DNA of 22,487 nt from positions 1-22,487 of the forward strand of contig JAZNQN010000022.1 in NCBI GenBank assembly GCA_045590195.1, read 5' to 3'. A program made the position numbers and the translations under genes. The notes below the pieces were generated by a model. That model worked only from the letters and a program-made list of their open reading frames with translations. It was not told where the DNA came from and did no database searches. This DNA comes from JAZNQN01 sp045590195. GTDB taxonomy: Bacteria; Bacillota; Clostridia; UMGS1883; UMGS1540. Positions 14,850 through 22,485 of the stretch are shown piece after piece; the stretch's first letter is position 1, and every line of letters starts with the position of its first letter.

Positions 14850-15743
14850 TTGAAGGAATTTGTTCCTGATTTTTCCCTTTATCTTAATAAGCTTTTTGAT
14901 TATGTAAAAAATCTGCTTGGCGTAAATGTTTGTGTTTTTATGTATAACGACACGCTGGCAGACAGATTTTTGCTGAATTTTGATCCTGTAACAGAATACT
15001 CTCATTTTTCGAAATATTGCAGAGCTGTTCAGGATATTGAAAAGAAAAAACTTTGTGCAAATCAGGAAACAAAGCTTGATATTGCCGAAGTTGAAAAGCA
15101 ACGCAAACCATTTGTAAGAAAGTGTTTTGCAGGTGTTTATGAAGCGATAATTCCTTTTTACTACCAAAATAAGCTTAGTGCAGTTATAAAAATAGGTCAG
15201 GCAAAGGGAAGTGGTGAAACTGTTCCCGAGGATGTGCTTGAAAAAATAGAAACTTCGCTTAAAAATGAGTTTATCAGCAAATATAATGCTTTACCTCAGG
15301 TTGATGAAAAAACTTTGCTTGATACCGCTAACTTAATTGACTACGCATTAAAAGTTTTCAGGTGGGATAATTATGCATACGATGAAGATGCGGAGCATAA
15401 TGTTACCGCAGTAAAGGCTAAAAAAATTGTTGATTCATATACATGGAAAAGTGACTTTAGTGTTTCGCAGGTTGCAAAAGAACTTTGTGTTTCAAAAGAA
15501 CATTTAAGCAGAATTTTTAAGAAAAAATATGGTGTTTCCGTTGTTGAATATCTTACGAATATGCGAATTAAAAGAGCAAAGTTTTTACTGATAAATACAA
15601 GTTTTTCTATTCAAAAAATAGCTGAAAAATGCGGTTTTTTTGATGCAAGCTACTTTTCAAGAACATTTAAAAAAACTGTTGGCGTAACACCAAGTGAATA
15701 TAAAAAAGAACATGAAACTTTTGATATGGGGGACAAAAAATGA
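14850..15743 (+). CDS. PocR-AraC transcriptional regulator
   Basis: A 297-residue protein. The N-terminal 120 residues resemble the PocR sensor domain, with spaced cysteines in FSKYCRAVQDIEKKKLC and FVRKCFAGVYEAIIPF followed by LSAVIKIGQAKG. The last 100 residues form the AraC DNA-binding domain: FSVSQVAKELCVSKEHLSRIF and FSIQKIAEKCGFFDASYFSRTF. PocR domains bind small molecules such as hydrocarbon or sugar derivatives. The TTG at 14850 is preferred because AAAGGCG (14834-14840) lies 9 nt upstream; TTG 14841 would touch that site. The gene starts just after the glycosidase-like gene's stop and overlaps the esterase start by 4 nt (ATGA), so it is embedded in the operon it probably controls. 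Confidence 0.85.
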   Translation: MKEFVPDFSLYLNKLFDYVKNLLGVNVCVFMYNDTLADRFLLNFDPVTEYSHFSKYCRAVQDIEKKKLCANQETKLDIAEVEKQRKPFVRKCFAGVYEAIIPFYYQNKLSAVIKIGQAKGSGETVPEDVLEKIETSLKNEFISKYNALPQVDEKTLLDTANLIDYALKVFRWDNYAYDEDAEHNVTAVKAKKIVDSYTWKSDFSVSQVAKELCVSKEHLSRIFKKKYGVSVVEYLTNMRIKRAKFLLINTSFSIQKIAEKCGFFDASYFSRTFKKTVGVTPSEYKKEHETFDMGDKK

Positions 15744-17623
15744 GCATTGAAATTTTCGAAAAATTCTCACCGGATGGCAGCATTTGTGCTCTGCGCGACA
15801 AGGCATTTCTTTATGTTACAAAGAGAGTTTTAAATTCTTTTAAGCTTGCTGCAGATAAGAGATCGAAACTTAAAACAAAGGAAGATGTAGTAAGCTACAA
15901 AGAAGAAAACAGAAGGATTCTTTGTAAATCACTTGGAAATGTGCCGTATGATAAAAATTTGCCATTTAATGCGAAAATTACAGGTGTTATAGAAGAAAGT
16001 GAACTGATTATAGAAAAACTGGCATTCCAGTCGCTTGAAAATGTTTATGTGAGTGCAAATCTTTATAAACCGAAAAATGCAAAAGAAACTCTTCCCGGAA
16101 TAGTTTTTCTCTGTGGGCATTCAGCTAATGGTAAGGCCGAGAAAAGCTATCAGAAGGCCGCAAGAATTATTGCAGGCTCAGGTTTTGCAGTTCTTGTAAC
16201 CGAGCCTGAAGGCCAGGGGGAGAGAATAGGTTACATTTCCTCTCCTGATGCTGAACCTGAAGTTTTCGGCGCCGTTGCAAATCATCAAAGATTTGGCCAT
16301 CAATGTTTCTTAAATGGCCAATCGCCCGTAAAATACTTTGTAGCCGAGGCTATGCGAGCATACGATTATCTTGAAAGCAGAAGCGATATAGACTCTGAAA
16401 GGATTGGCATTACAGGAAATTCCGGTGGTGGTACACTTTCTTCCCTTACCGCCGCATATGATGAAAGATTTAAAGCAGTAGCTCCAAGCTGCTGGCCAAC
16501 GATGGGCGAAGACTACTTTTTTATTGGCACTTCGCCTGATTCAGAACAAATATGGCCAGGTATTTATAAAGATGGATTTGACCACTGTGAGCTTATGAGT
16601 CTTATCTGCCCAAGACCGCTTATATTTTTAACAGCTGCATATGATTTTGTTCCAATTGAGGGTAGTAAAAAACTTTATAATGAATGCAAAAAAATATGGG
16701 ATATTGCGGGCAAAAGCGAAAATGTTGAAATAATTGTTTCGCCTAATGAACATGGATATTCGGAATTTCAGGCAGAAAATGCTGCAAGGTTTTTTAAAAA
16801 ACATCTTGGCAAAGAAGATATTTCAATTTCAAAAGATAGTATTATATCGCTTGATGATGAAAAACTTAATGTTTGTAAAACCGGATATGTTAAATTTGAC
16901 CTTAACAGTGAATTTGTTTTCGATAAGAACCTGGAAATATTTAAAAACAAAAATAGGTTATCTTTAGAACAACGCAATGAAATACTTTATAGCAAAGTAA
17001 TGCAAAACAGGGATTTGGATTTTGAAATAAATTTGCGCCGATTTGGATTTGACGAAATCGATGGCTTATACGGAGAATACCTGATGTGGTTTTCCGGGGC
17101 TTTATTGCCAAATTATGCTATTATTATAAAAAGTGTTGAGAATAAGCACAAAAATATTCCCGTAACTATTTGTCTTTGGCCTGAAGGAACAAATAATATC
17201 TATGAAAAATTTACGAAAATTAAAGAAATTTGTACCTCAGGCAGAGCTGCACTGATTTTAGATGTTACAGCTAATGGTAAATGTAAACCTATTCCGCTTC
17301 ACAGCGAAGACGGCGATTTTAAAATAATTGATAAAATTTCAAAATCACTTATTCAGCTTGGCGATTCGCTTCCTGCGATTCAGTCCTTTGATGTTTTGCA
17401 GGCAATCAGGCTTTTGCGCGAACAACTTAATGTTGTAGATATAAGTATTTATTCTAAAGACGAGTTTTCTGTTGTTGCGAGAATTTGTGAAATGCTCGTT
17501 GATAATATTTCTGTTTTGTGTGATAGTGAAATAACGATTAAAAGTATAATTTCAAACAAAATGTATAAGTATGATGATACCACACAGATTCTTATGTATG
17601 GCTTCGGAGAACTAATTGAATAA
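15740..17623 (+). CDS. Alpha/beta-hydrolase, acetyl xylan esterase-like, two-domain
   Basis: A 627-residue cytoplasmic protein. Residues about 100-360 are a canonical alpha/beta hydrolase. The nucleophile is S228 in ITGNSGGGT (GxSxG), the acid is D302 in TAAYDFVPIEG and the histidine is H338 in NEHGYS. An oxyanion-type loop, FLCGHSANGK, precedes them. The best fit is the acetyl xylan esterase/acyl-glycan deacylase group, so removal of acetyl or other acyl groups from imported sugars is likely. Residues about 400-627 look like a second, degenerate alpha/beta domain: the strand-turn-helix at ISIYSKDEFS lacks GxSxG. There is no signal peptide. The ATG at 15740 overlaps the regulator's stop (ATGA), with GGGGGA upstream. 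It is the last gene before a terminator. Confidence 0.8.
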   Translation: MSIEIFEKFSPDGSICALRDKAFLYVTKRVLNSFKLAADKRSKLKTKEDVVSYKEENRRILCKSLGNVPYDKNLPFNAKITGVIEESELIIEKLAFQSLENVYVSANLYKPKNAKETLPGIVFLCGHSANGKAEKSYQKAARIIAGSGFAVLVTEPEGQGERIGYISSPDAEPEVFGAVANHQRFGHQCFLNGQSPVKYFVAEAMRAYDYLESRSDIDSERIGITGNSGGGTLSSLTAAYDERFKAVAPSCWPTMGEDYFFIGTSPDSEQIWPGIYKDGFDHCELMSLICPRPLIFLTAAYDFVPIEGSKKLYNECKKIWDIAGKSENVEIIVSPNEHGYSEFQAENAARFFKKHLGKEDISISKDSIISLDDEKLNVCKTGYVKFDLNSEFVFDKNLEIFKNKNRLSLEQRNEILYSKVMQNRDLDFEINLRRFGFDEIDGLYGEYLMWFSGALLPNYAIIIKSVENKHKNIPVTICLWPEGTNNIYEKFTKIKEICTSGRAALILDVTANGKCKPIPLHSEDGDFKIIDKISKSLIQLGDSLPAIQSFDVLQAIRLLREQLNVVDISIYSKDEFSVVARICEMLVDNISVLCDSEITIKSIISNKMYKYDDTTQILMYGFGELIE

Positions 17624-17627
17624 TTTT

Positions 17628-17656
17628 ATGCCGAAACTTTTGTTTCGGCATTTTTT
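17628..17656 (+). terminator. Intrinsic terminator
   Basis: A 10-bp perfect stem (ATGCCGAAAC and GTTTCGGCAT) with a TTTT loop is followed by an unbroken T-run. It starts 5 nt after the esterase stop and closes the operon that begins at 11774. Confidence 0.92.
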
Positions 17657-17669
17657 GAACTGTTATTTA

Positions 17670-17698
17670 TTGACTTTGTTTTATGGTTGTGTTATTTT
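17670..17698 (+). promoter_or_regulatory. Promoter of the GH42-like gene
   Basis: TTGACT (17670-17675) and TATTTT (17693-17698) have 17-bp spacing and lie just after the upstream terminator. TATAGT at 17705 is an alternative -10 but has no good partner. The gene is thus an independent transcript. Confidence 0.55.
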
Positions 17699-17731
17699 AT
17701 TTAGTATAGTAACAAGTTAGGAGATGTAACT

Positions 17732-19972
17732 ATGGCAAAAGCAAAACTTGTAAAACATAATGGCGCACCCGCAATTAGTATTGACGGAAAAATTTACCCA
17801 CCAATGACCGCAACCGTTGTTACAAGCCGTACACCAATTGGAGGCAAGGGAAGAGTTATTGATACCGAATATTTTAAAAAGCTTGGAAAAGCAGGTTTAA
17901 AAATATATTATGTTATGTGTAATAACCTTGACATGGAAGATAGTGCTGTTAAAGATTTTGCTGACGAAGCCGAGAAAATATTGTCAGTTGTGCCTGATGC
18001 TTACATTATGGTTAGAATTCCCTTAACACCAAGCAAAAAATGGATAGAAGAGAATCCTGACCATGTTGTTCAGTATAGCGATGGCCACAAAATACCAACT
18101 CTTGTCAGAACTGAAACTTTTGTTGTTGAAAGTGATGGTATGCCTTCTCTTTGTTCATGGAAATGGCGTGAAGATATGGGTAAAACTCTTAAAAGAGTTA
18201 TGAATGAAATAGATAAACTTTCCTTCAGTGACCGCATTGTCGGTTACTTTGTTGGCGGAGGAGGAAACAGCGAGTGGTTTTATGTAAACCCAATTGAAGA
18301 CTGGGATACAGGTGCTTACGCTGACACTTCGAAAGCCTTTGAAGTTGAGTTTCAAAAATATCTTGATAACAAATATGGAGCAGGCAGGGTTAAAGCAGAA
18401 GTTCCAGGTATTGAATCAAGATTTTTCACAGAATGCGTAGATCAAAAATTTGCAAAACCTGGAAGGGTTTTAGCAGCTGCTCCCGAGCCTACACCACCGC
18501 AAAATGGCACAAACCACGGTTCTTTTCTTGATATAGATAAATACAGAAATACTTTTGATTTTTATCGTGCATGGACAGAGGGGAGCGCTAACAGTATAAT
18601 TCACTTTGCCAAAATTGTGAAGGAGCACAATCCTGATACACTTGTTGGCTCTTTTTATGGCTCTCTAGGCGGATGTGAACTTATCTGGTCATCAAATTCT
18701 TCTGCGGCTTTAAAAGTGCTTGACAGCGGAGTAGTTGATTTTATTGCAAACCCGGGCGTTTATGAAAACCGTCAACCAGGTGGATTTACAGGGCAACGTC
18801 AATGCCCAGATTCGTTTGCGCTGCGAAATACTATTTACATAGTTGAAGATGATACAAGAACACATGTCGAAAATGCTTTTTATGCTGAAAAATTTGAAAC
18901 ATTTTCTTTAGAAGATACTTTAAATGTTCTCAAAAGAGATTTTGGAAGAAACATTTGTGAGAACTTGCAAGGCTGGTGGTACGACCAGCACATAGGCGGT
19001 GGAAGATATAAATTTCCTGAAGTTTATAAGCTTTTTGCACGTCAACAGGAAATTGCTGAGCTATCTTACAGTCTGAATCGTGACAAAGGCAATGAAATTG
19101 CATTTATTTATGACGAGGAAAGTGTTCATACGGTTTCTAAACAAACAACAGATGAGCTTTTTCAGGTTTTCAGAAACTATGAAATTGCAAATATTGGTAC
19201 AGGCGCAGACCTTTATTTTCACAATGACATGTCAAACCCAAATATGCCTGACTACAAGCTTTATGTTTTCTGCAACTGCTTTTACTTGTCCGATAAAGAA
19301 AGGGAAGATATAAAGAAAAAACTCTGCAAAAGCGGCGCAGTAGCGTTGTTTATGTATGGTAGCGGCTTGATAAATCCTGACAAAGAAAAAATGCTTGACG
19401 TAGCTAATGTTTCCGAATTTACAGGAATCAACTGCTGCGAAGTTATGGAAAGAAACAGCCCTATGTTTAAAATTTCGAACACAGAACATAAGCTTGCATC
19501 AAAGCTTGATAAAACAAAAATTTTCGGTTCGTTTATGAAACCTAGAAAGCCAAATGTTCTTTTTGTTCCTGAGTTTATGCCTCGCTCATACTTATATCCT
19601 ACAATTTATGCAGAAGATTCTGAGGCAACTACTCTTGCAAAATTTACAACCTTTGATAAAACTGCAGTTGCAATAAAAAATACTGATGGCTTTACTTCGA
19701 TATATTGTGGAAGTAAATATATTTCGAGCGATTTTATAAGAGAAACTGCTCGTTTTGCAGGTTGTCACATTTTCGAAGAAGATAATAATGTTTTGTATGC
19801 TAATAAAAACTTTATTACAGTTCATGCCGCTAAAACCAGTAAAATTACTTTAAAATTCAGAGAAAAATGCTCACCTTTTGAATTGTATGAAGAAAAGTAT
19901 TATGATAAAGATGTAACTGAAATCACGTTTGATGCAAATTTAGGTGAAACAAAAATGTTTCAGTTAAAATAA
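17732..19972 (+). CDS. Putative clan-A glycoside hydrolase, beta-galactosidase-like
   Basis: A 746-residue cytoplasmic protein. Residues about 40-400 read as a TIM barrel of the GH-A clan. GGGGNSEWFYV places E181 after an asparagine-serine pair, where an acid/base glutamate is expected after strand 4. IYIVEDDTRTH places E372 on a late strand as a candidate nucleophile. WYDQHIGGGRY follows as the usual aromatic end of the barrel. Residues about 455-580 resemble a GATase-like trimerisation domain as in GH42 (IAFIYDEESVHT, then KLYVFCNCFYLSDKEREDIKKKL). A small beta domain ends the chain. No signal peptide is seen. Similarity to GH42-type beta-galactosidases is only at fold level; the sugar is unknown. 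It is transcribed alone, with AGGAG upstream of the ATG and terminators on both sides. Confidence 0.72.
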   Translation: MAKAKLVKHNGAPAISIDGKIYPPMTATVVTSRTPIGGKGRVIDTEYFKKLGKAGLKIYYVMCNNLDMEDSAVKDFADEAEKILSVVPDAYIMVRIPLTPSKKWIEENPDHVVQYSDGHKIPTLVRTETFVVESDGMPSLCSWKWREDMGKTLKRVMNEIDKLSFSDRIVGYFVGGGGNSEWFYVNPIEDWDTGAYADTSKAFEVEFQKYLDNKYGAGRVKAEVPGIESRFFTECVDQKFAKPGRVLAAAPEPTPPQNGTNHGSFLDIDKYRNTFDFYRAWTEGSANSIIHFAKIVKEHNPDTLVGSFYGSLGGCELIWSSNSSAALKVLDSGVVDFIANPGVYENRQPGGFTGQRQCPDSFALRNTIYIVEDDTRTHVENAFYAEKFETFSLEDTLNVLKRDFGRNICENLQGWWYDQHIGGGRYKFPEVYKLFARQQEIAELSYSLNRDKGNEIAFIYDEESVHTVSKQTTDELFQVFRNYEIANIGTGADLYFHNDMSNPNMPDYKLYVFCNCFYLSDKEREDIKKKLCKSGAVALFMYGSGLINPDKEKMLDVANVSEFTGINCCEVMERNSPMFKISNTEHKLASKLDKTKIFGSFMKPRKPNVLFVPEFMPRSYLYPTIYAEDSEATTLAKFTTFDKTAVAIKNTDGFTSIYCGSKYISSDFIRETARFAGCHIFEEDNNVLYANKNFITVHAAKTSKITLKFREKCSPFELYEEKYYDKDVTEITFDANLGETKMFQLK

Positions 19973-19997
19973 AAACAGGGCTTTGCCCTGTTTTTTT
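19971..19997 (+). terminator. Intrinsic terminator
   Basis: AAAAACAGGGC and GCCCTGTTTTT form an 11-bp stem around a TTT loop and run into seven Ts. The 5' arm begins within the stop codon of the upstream hydrolase gene. Confidence 0.92.
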
Positions 19998-20037
19998 ACT
20001 TGCATTTTTAATATTGTTAGTGTAAAATAAACTTTGG

Positions 20038-20068
20038 GTTGATTTATTTTTGTATCAACGCATATACT
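20038..20068 (+). promoter_or_regulatory. murQ promoter with overlapping inverted-repeat operator
   Basis: TTGATT (20039-20044) and TATACT (20063-20068) with 18-bp spacing make a good promoter. GTTGAT (20038-20043) and ATCAAC (20054-20059) form a perfect inverted repeat covering the -35 and most of the spacer, which is the classic place for a repressor. Further half-sites follow downstream: ATCAAT (20084), ATCAAC (20090) and TTGATG (20129). Confidence 0.55.
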
Positions 20069-20096
20069 GTTCTTAGATAATTAATCAATATCAACT

Positions 20097-20130
20097 AATA
20101 GTTTAATTTAGTTTTGGCTTTTAAACTATT
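20097..20130 (+). promoter_or_regulatory. Hairpin in the murQ leader
   Basis: AATAGTTTAA (20097-20106) and TTAAACTATT (20121-20130) pair perfectly around a 14-nt loop. In the roughly 120-nt untranslated leader this would form a hairpin. No T-run follows, so it is not an intrinsic terminator. It may be a second operator or an RNA element; no known riboswitch is recognised. Confidence 0.4.
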
Positions 20131-20196
20131 GATGCGTAGACCTTTAAATTTAATTATGATAAAATTACTATAGATATTAAAGAAAGAGGTATAATT

Positions 20197-21003
20197 ATGC
20201 TTAAAACTGAAATGAGAAACGAAAAAACAACTCATATTGACAAAATGGATACTTTATCAATGCTTAAACTTATCAGTGATGAAAACTATAACGCTGTTCG
20301 TGCTGTTGAAAATGCTTTGCCTGAAATCGCAAAGGCGGTTGATATTATATCAAATGCAATAGCAAACGGTGGCCGACTTATTTACATAGGCGCCGGTACT
20401 TCAGGCCGTCTTGCAGTTGCAGATGCGGCTGAATGCCCTCCAACTTTTGGTGTTGACTATAATACTGTTTGCGCTATTATTGCAGGTGGCGAAAAAACAC
20501 TTGTAAGGGCATCGGAAAATCAGGAAGATTTTGAGGATATGGGCAGAGCTGACCTCAGAGCTAAAGATATTACCGCTGACGATGTAATTTGTGGTATTTC
20601 AGCTTCAGGTGGAGCGGCATATGTTGCAGGCGCTATGAAAGAAGGAAAGGAGCACGGCTGCAAAACAATTTCTGTAAGCAGCAACCCAGGTACATTAATT
20701 GGTTCTGTTGCTGATGTTGAAATTGTTTGTGATACTGGCGCTGAAGTTATTCAAGGCTCCACAAGAATGAAAGCCGGTACAAGCCAGAAACTCGTTTTAA
20801 ATATGCTTTCAACAAGTGCTATGATTAAAACAGGTAAAGTATACGAAAACGTTATGATTAATTTAAAACCTTCCAACAAAAAACTTCGTCAGAGGGTTAT
20901 AAACATTGTATGTTCGCTTAAAAATGTTGATGAAGAAACCGCTGTAACTTACCTTGATAAATACGATTGGGTTATTAGAGATGTTCTGGATAATATTAAC
21001 TAA
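20197..21003 (+). CDS. murQ: N-acetylmuramic acid 6-phosphate etherase
   Basis: A 268-residue SIS-domain enzyme that cleaves the lactyl ether of MurNAc-6-phosphate, giving GlcNAc-6-phosphate and D-lactate during recycling of cell-wall sugars. Signature stretches are YIGAGTSGRLAVADAAECPPTFG (63-85), with E79 as the likely catalytic acid, ASENQEDFEDMG (105-116) with a second acidic cluster, ICGISASGGAAYVAGA, and VIQGSTRMKAGTSQKLVLNML. It is somewhat shorter than the usual ~300 residues, lacking part of the C-terminal helices, but all core motifs are present. Its product is the substrate of the NagA encoded at 6499. The HTH-kinase gene follows with a 22-nt gap, consistent with one operon. The protein is cytoplasmic. 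Confidence 0.95.
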   Translation: MLKTEMRNEKTTHIDKMDTLSMLKLISDENYNAVRAVENALPEIAKAVDIISNAIANGGRLIYIGAGTSGRLAVADAAECPPTFGVDYNTVCAIIAGGEKTLVRASENQEDFEDMGRADLRAKDITADDVICGISASGGAAYVAGAMKEGKEHGCKTISVSSNPGTLIGSVADVEIVCDTGAEVIQGSTRMKAGTSQKLVLNMLSTSAMIKTGKVYENVMINLKPSNKKLRQRVINIVCSLKNVDEETAVTYLDKYDWVIRDVLDNIN

Positions 21004-21025
21004 CTTTTTTGGAGGATAGTAAAAT

Positions 21026-22222
21026 ATGTACGAGCAGGATGTTCTGGCGGCCAACATAAAAAAATATAGAATTAAAACCGGGTTTACACAGGCAGAACTT
21101 GCAGACAAGCTCTTTGTTTCAACTCAGGCTATATCGAAGTGGGAGAGAGGTCAAAGTTTACCTGATTTATCTAATCTATGCACTTTGAGCGATATTTTTA
21201 AAATTTCTGTTGACAAGCTTATTGGTAATGTTAAAGAAAAATCAGACCAAAAGGTTTTCATTGGAATAGATGGTGGCGGAACAAAAACTGAGTTTTTACT
21301 GTTTTCTGAAGATGGTCATATTTTATACAGAGAAGTTCTCGGGGCTTCAAACCCAAATGTTACCGGTGGAGAGAAATGCCTTGAGGTTTTGAAATCAGGA
21401 ATTGATACAATGCTTGGGATTCATTCAGAAGTTGATGGCGTTTTCTGCGGAATTGCCGGTTGTTCTTCAGCCGATAACAAAAAACTTATATATGATTTTT
21501 TTAAGAAAACATTCCCTGCGCTAAAGGTTAATATAAACAGTGACATAGTAAACGTTATGTGTAGCGTGCCGGAGCTTGACAGATGTATTGCTGCAATATG
21601 CGGAACCGGTTTTTCTGTTTTTGCAAATGTTAATGATGATATTCACCGAATTGGCGGTTGGGGATACCTGCTTGGCAAAAATGGCAGTGGTTTTGATATT
21701 GGCAGAGATGCTTTGAGTGCAGTTTTGGCGTATGAGGATGGTTTTGGAGAAAAAACAATTATTACCGATTTGGTTTATGCAAAGCTTGGTACAACTGTTT
21801 GGGAAAGTGTTCCAAAAATTTATGAAGTAGGCAACAGTTTTATCGCCTCGTTTGCGCCAATTGTTTTTAAAGCTTATGAAAATGGCGATGAAATTGCAAA
21901 AAAAATACTCGATGAGAATGCCAAAAGCGTAGCTTATTTAATAGAACAAGCGGTTGCAATTTATGATTGCGGCAAAAATGTAGTACTGTCAGGTGGGCTT
22001 TGCAATAATGACGATATATATAGAAACCTAATTAGAGAGAAACTCGACAATAAAATTAACCTCATCGTTCCAAATCTTCCACAAATTTATGGTGCGTGTG
22101 TTAAATGCTGTAAACTTTACGGAAACTTTAGTGATAAGTTTACCAAGAATTTTAAAAATGACTATGTTTTTCAAAAAGTTATAAATGAAGTAAAAACCCC
22201 TGCTTTCGGCGGTGCTTCTTAG
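21026..22222 (+). CDS. XRE-type HTH fused to BadF-family amino-sugar kinase
   Basis: A 398-residue fusion. Residues about 8-65 are a lambda-repressor-type helix-turn-helix (NIKKYRIKTGFTQAELADKL, then VSTQAISKWERGQSLPDLSNL). Residues about 76-360 are an ASKHA-fold kinase of the BadF/BadG/BcrA/BcrD group: the phosphate motif FIGIDGGGTKTEF (78-90), ICGTGFSVFA, GGWGYLLGKNGSGFDIGRDAL and the adenosine motif VVLSGGLCNND. Family relatives phosphorylate N-acetylglucosamine or, in Clostridium, MurNAc and GlcNAc. Following murQ, the likely job is to make MurNAc-6-P and/or GlcNAc-6-P and to report sugar status to DNA. The architecture parallels ROK repressors such as NagC but uses different domains. The ATG follows GGAGGA. 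The last codons (GGC GGT GCT TCT TAG) lie in the terminal repeat of the element, so the natural C-terminus may have been different. Confidence 0.87.
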   Translation: MYEQDVLAANIKKYRIKTGFTQAELADKLFVSTQAISKWERGQSLPDLSNLCTLSDIFKISVDKLIGNVKEKSDQKVFIGIDGGGTKTEFLLFSEDGHILYREVLGASNPNVTGGEKCLEVLKSGIDTMLGIHSEVDGVFCGIAGCSSADNKKLIYDFFKKTFPALKVNINSDIVNVMCSVPELDRCIAAICGTGFSVFANVNDDIHRIGGWGYLLGKNGSGFDIGRDALSAVLAYEDGFGEKTIITDLVYAKLGTTVWESVPKIYEVGNSFIASFAPIVFKAYENGDEIAKKILDENAKSVAYLIEQAVAIYDCGKNVVLSGGLCNNDDIYRNLIREKLDNKINLIVPNLPQIYGACVKCCKLYGNFSDKFTKNFKNDYVFQKVINEVKTPAFGGAS

Positions 22223-22485
22223 GGATTAACCGCCTAAAAACCATGTTTTTTGCACATAACTGCGTTAAAAATTTTCACAATCCGTCAAGGATTACTCAAA
22301 TTTTTGCCTTGTTCTGCACTCAAAAACAAGATTTTTATGGTGCAAAGCAGTTTTGGATTAGAGATTTTTTGTCTTAGAGAAGTCATAAAAAAATGCAGTC
22401 ATACTGTCGTATGTCTGCATTTTTTTGCGCACTATAAGCGGAAAATATCAAGCCAAAACCGATTTATCCCTAAGAAGCACCGCCG
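22207..22485. repeat. MITE-like inverted-repeat element, copy 2
   Basis: A 279-bp relative of the element at 4425-4702, in the same orientation. The ends are a perfect 20-bp inverted repeat (CGGCGGTGCTTCTTAGGGAT at 22207-22226, complement at 22466-22485). Internal parts lie at the same offsets as in copy 1: the AATCC/GGATT hairpin (22279-22293), GTTTTGG (22350-22356) pairing with CCAAAAC (22453-22459), and the TGTC-loop hairpin with T-run (22387-22426). Many bases differ between copies while pairing is kept. Left flank TTT and right flank TT (then the window ends) are compatible with a TTT target duplication. It has no ORF. The left end overlaps the kinase gene and provides its TAG stop. Confidence 0.82.

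Noticed and set aside
14640..15167. Long minus-strand ORF opposite the regulator gene, and similar antisense ORFs elsewhere
   Set aside because: They overlap well-supported genes, lack ribosome sites and known motifs, and have compositions expected of shadow frames.
20038..20134. CRISPR-like repeats from recurring ATCAAC motifs
   Set aside because: The units are only 6 bp, irregularly spaced and in both orientations; there are no spacers or cas genes.
20041..20196. Riboswitch (for example glmS-like or another known class) upstream of murQ
   Set aside because: Inverted repeats are present, but I recognise no conserved riboswitch core and no expression-platform terminator.
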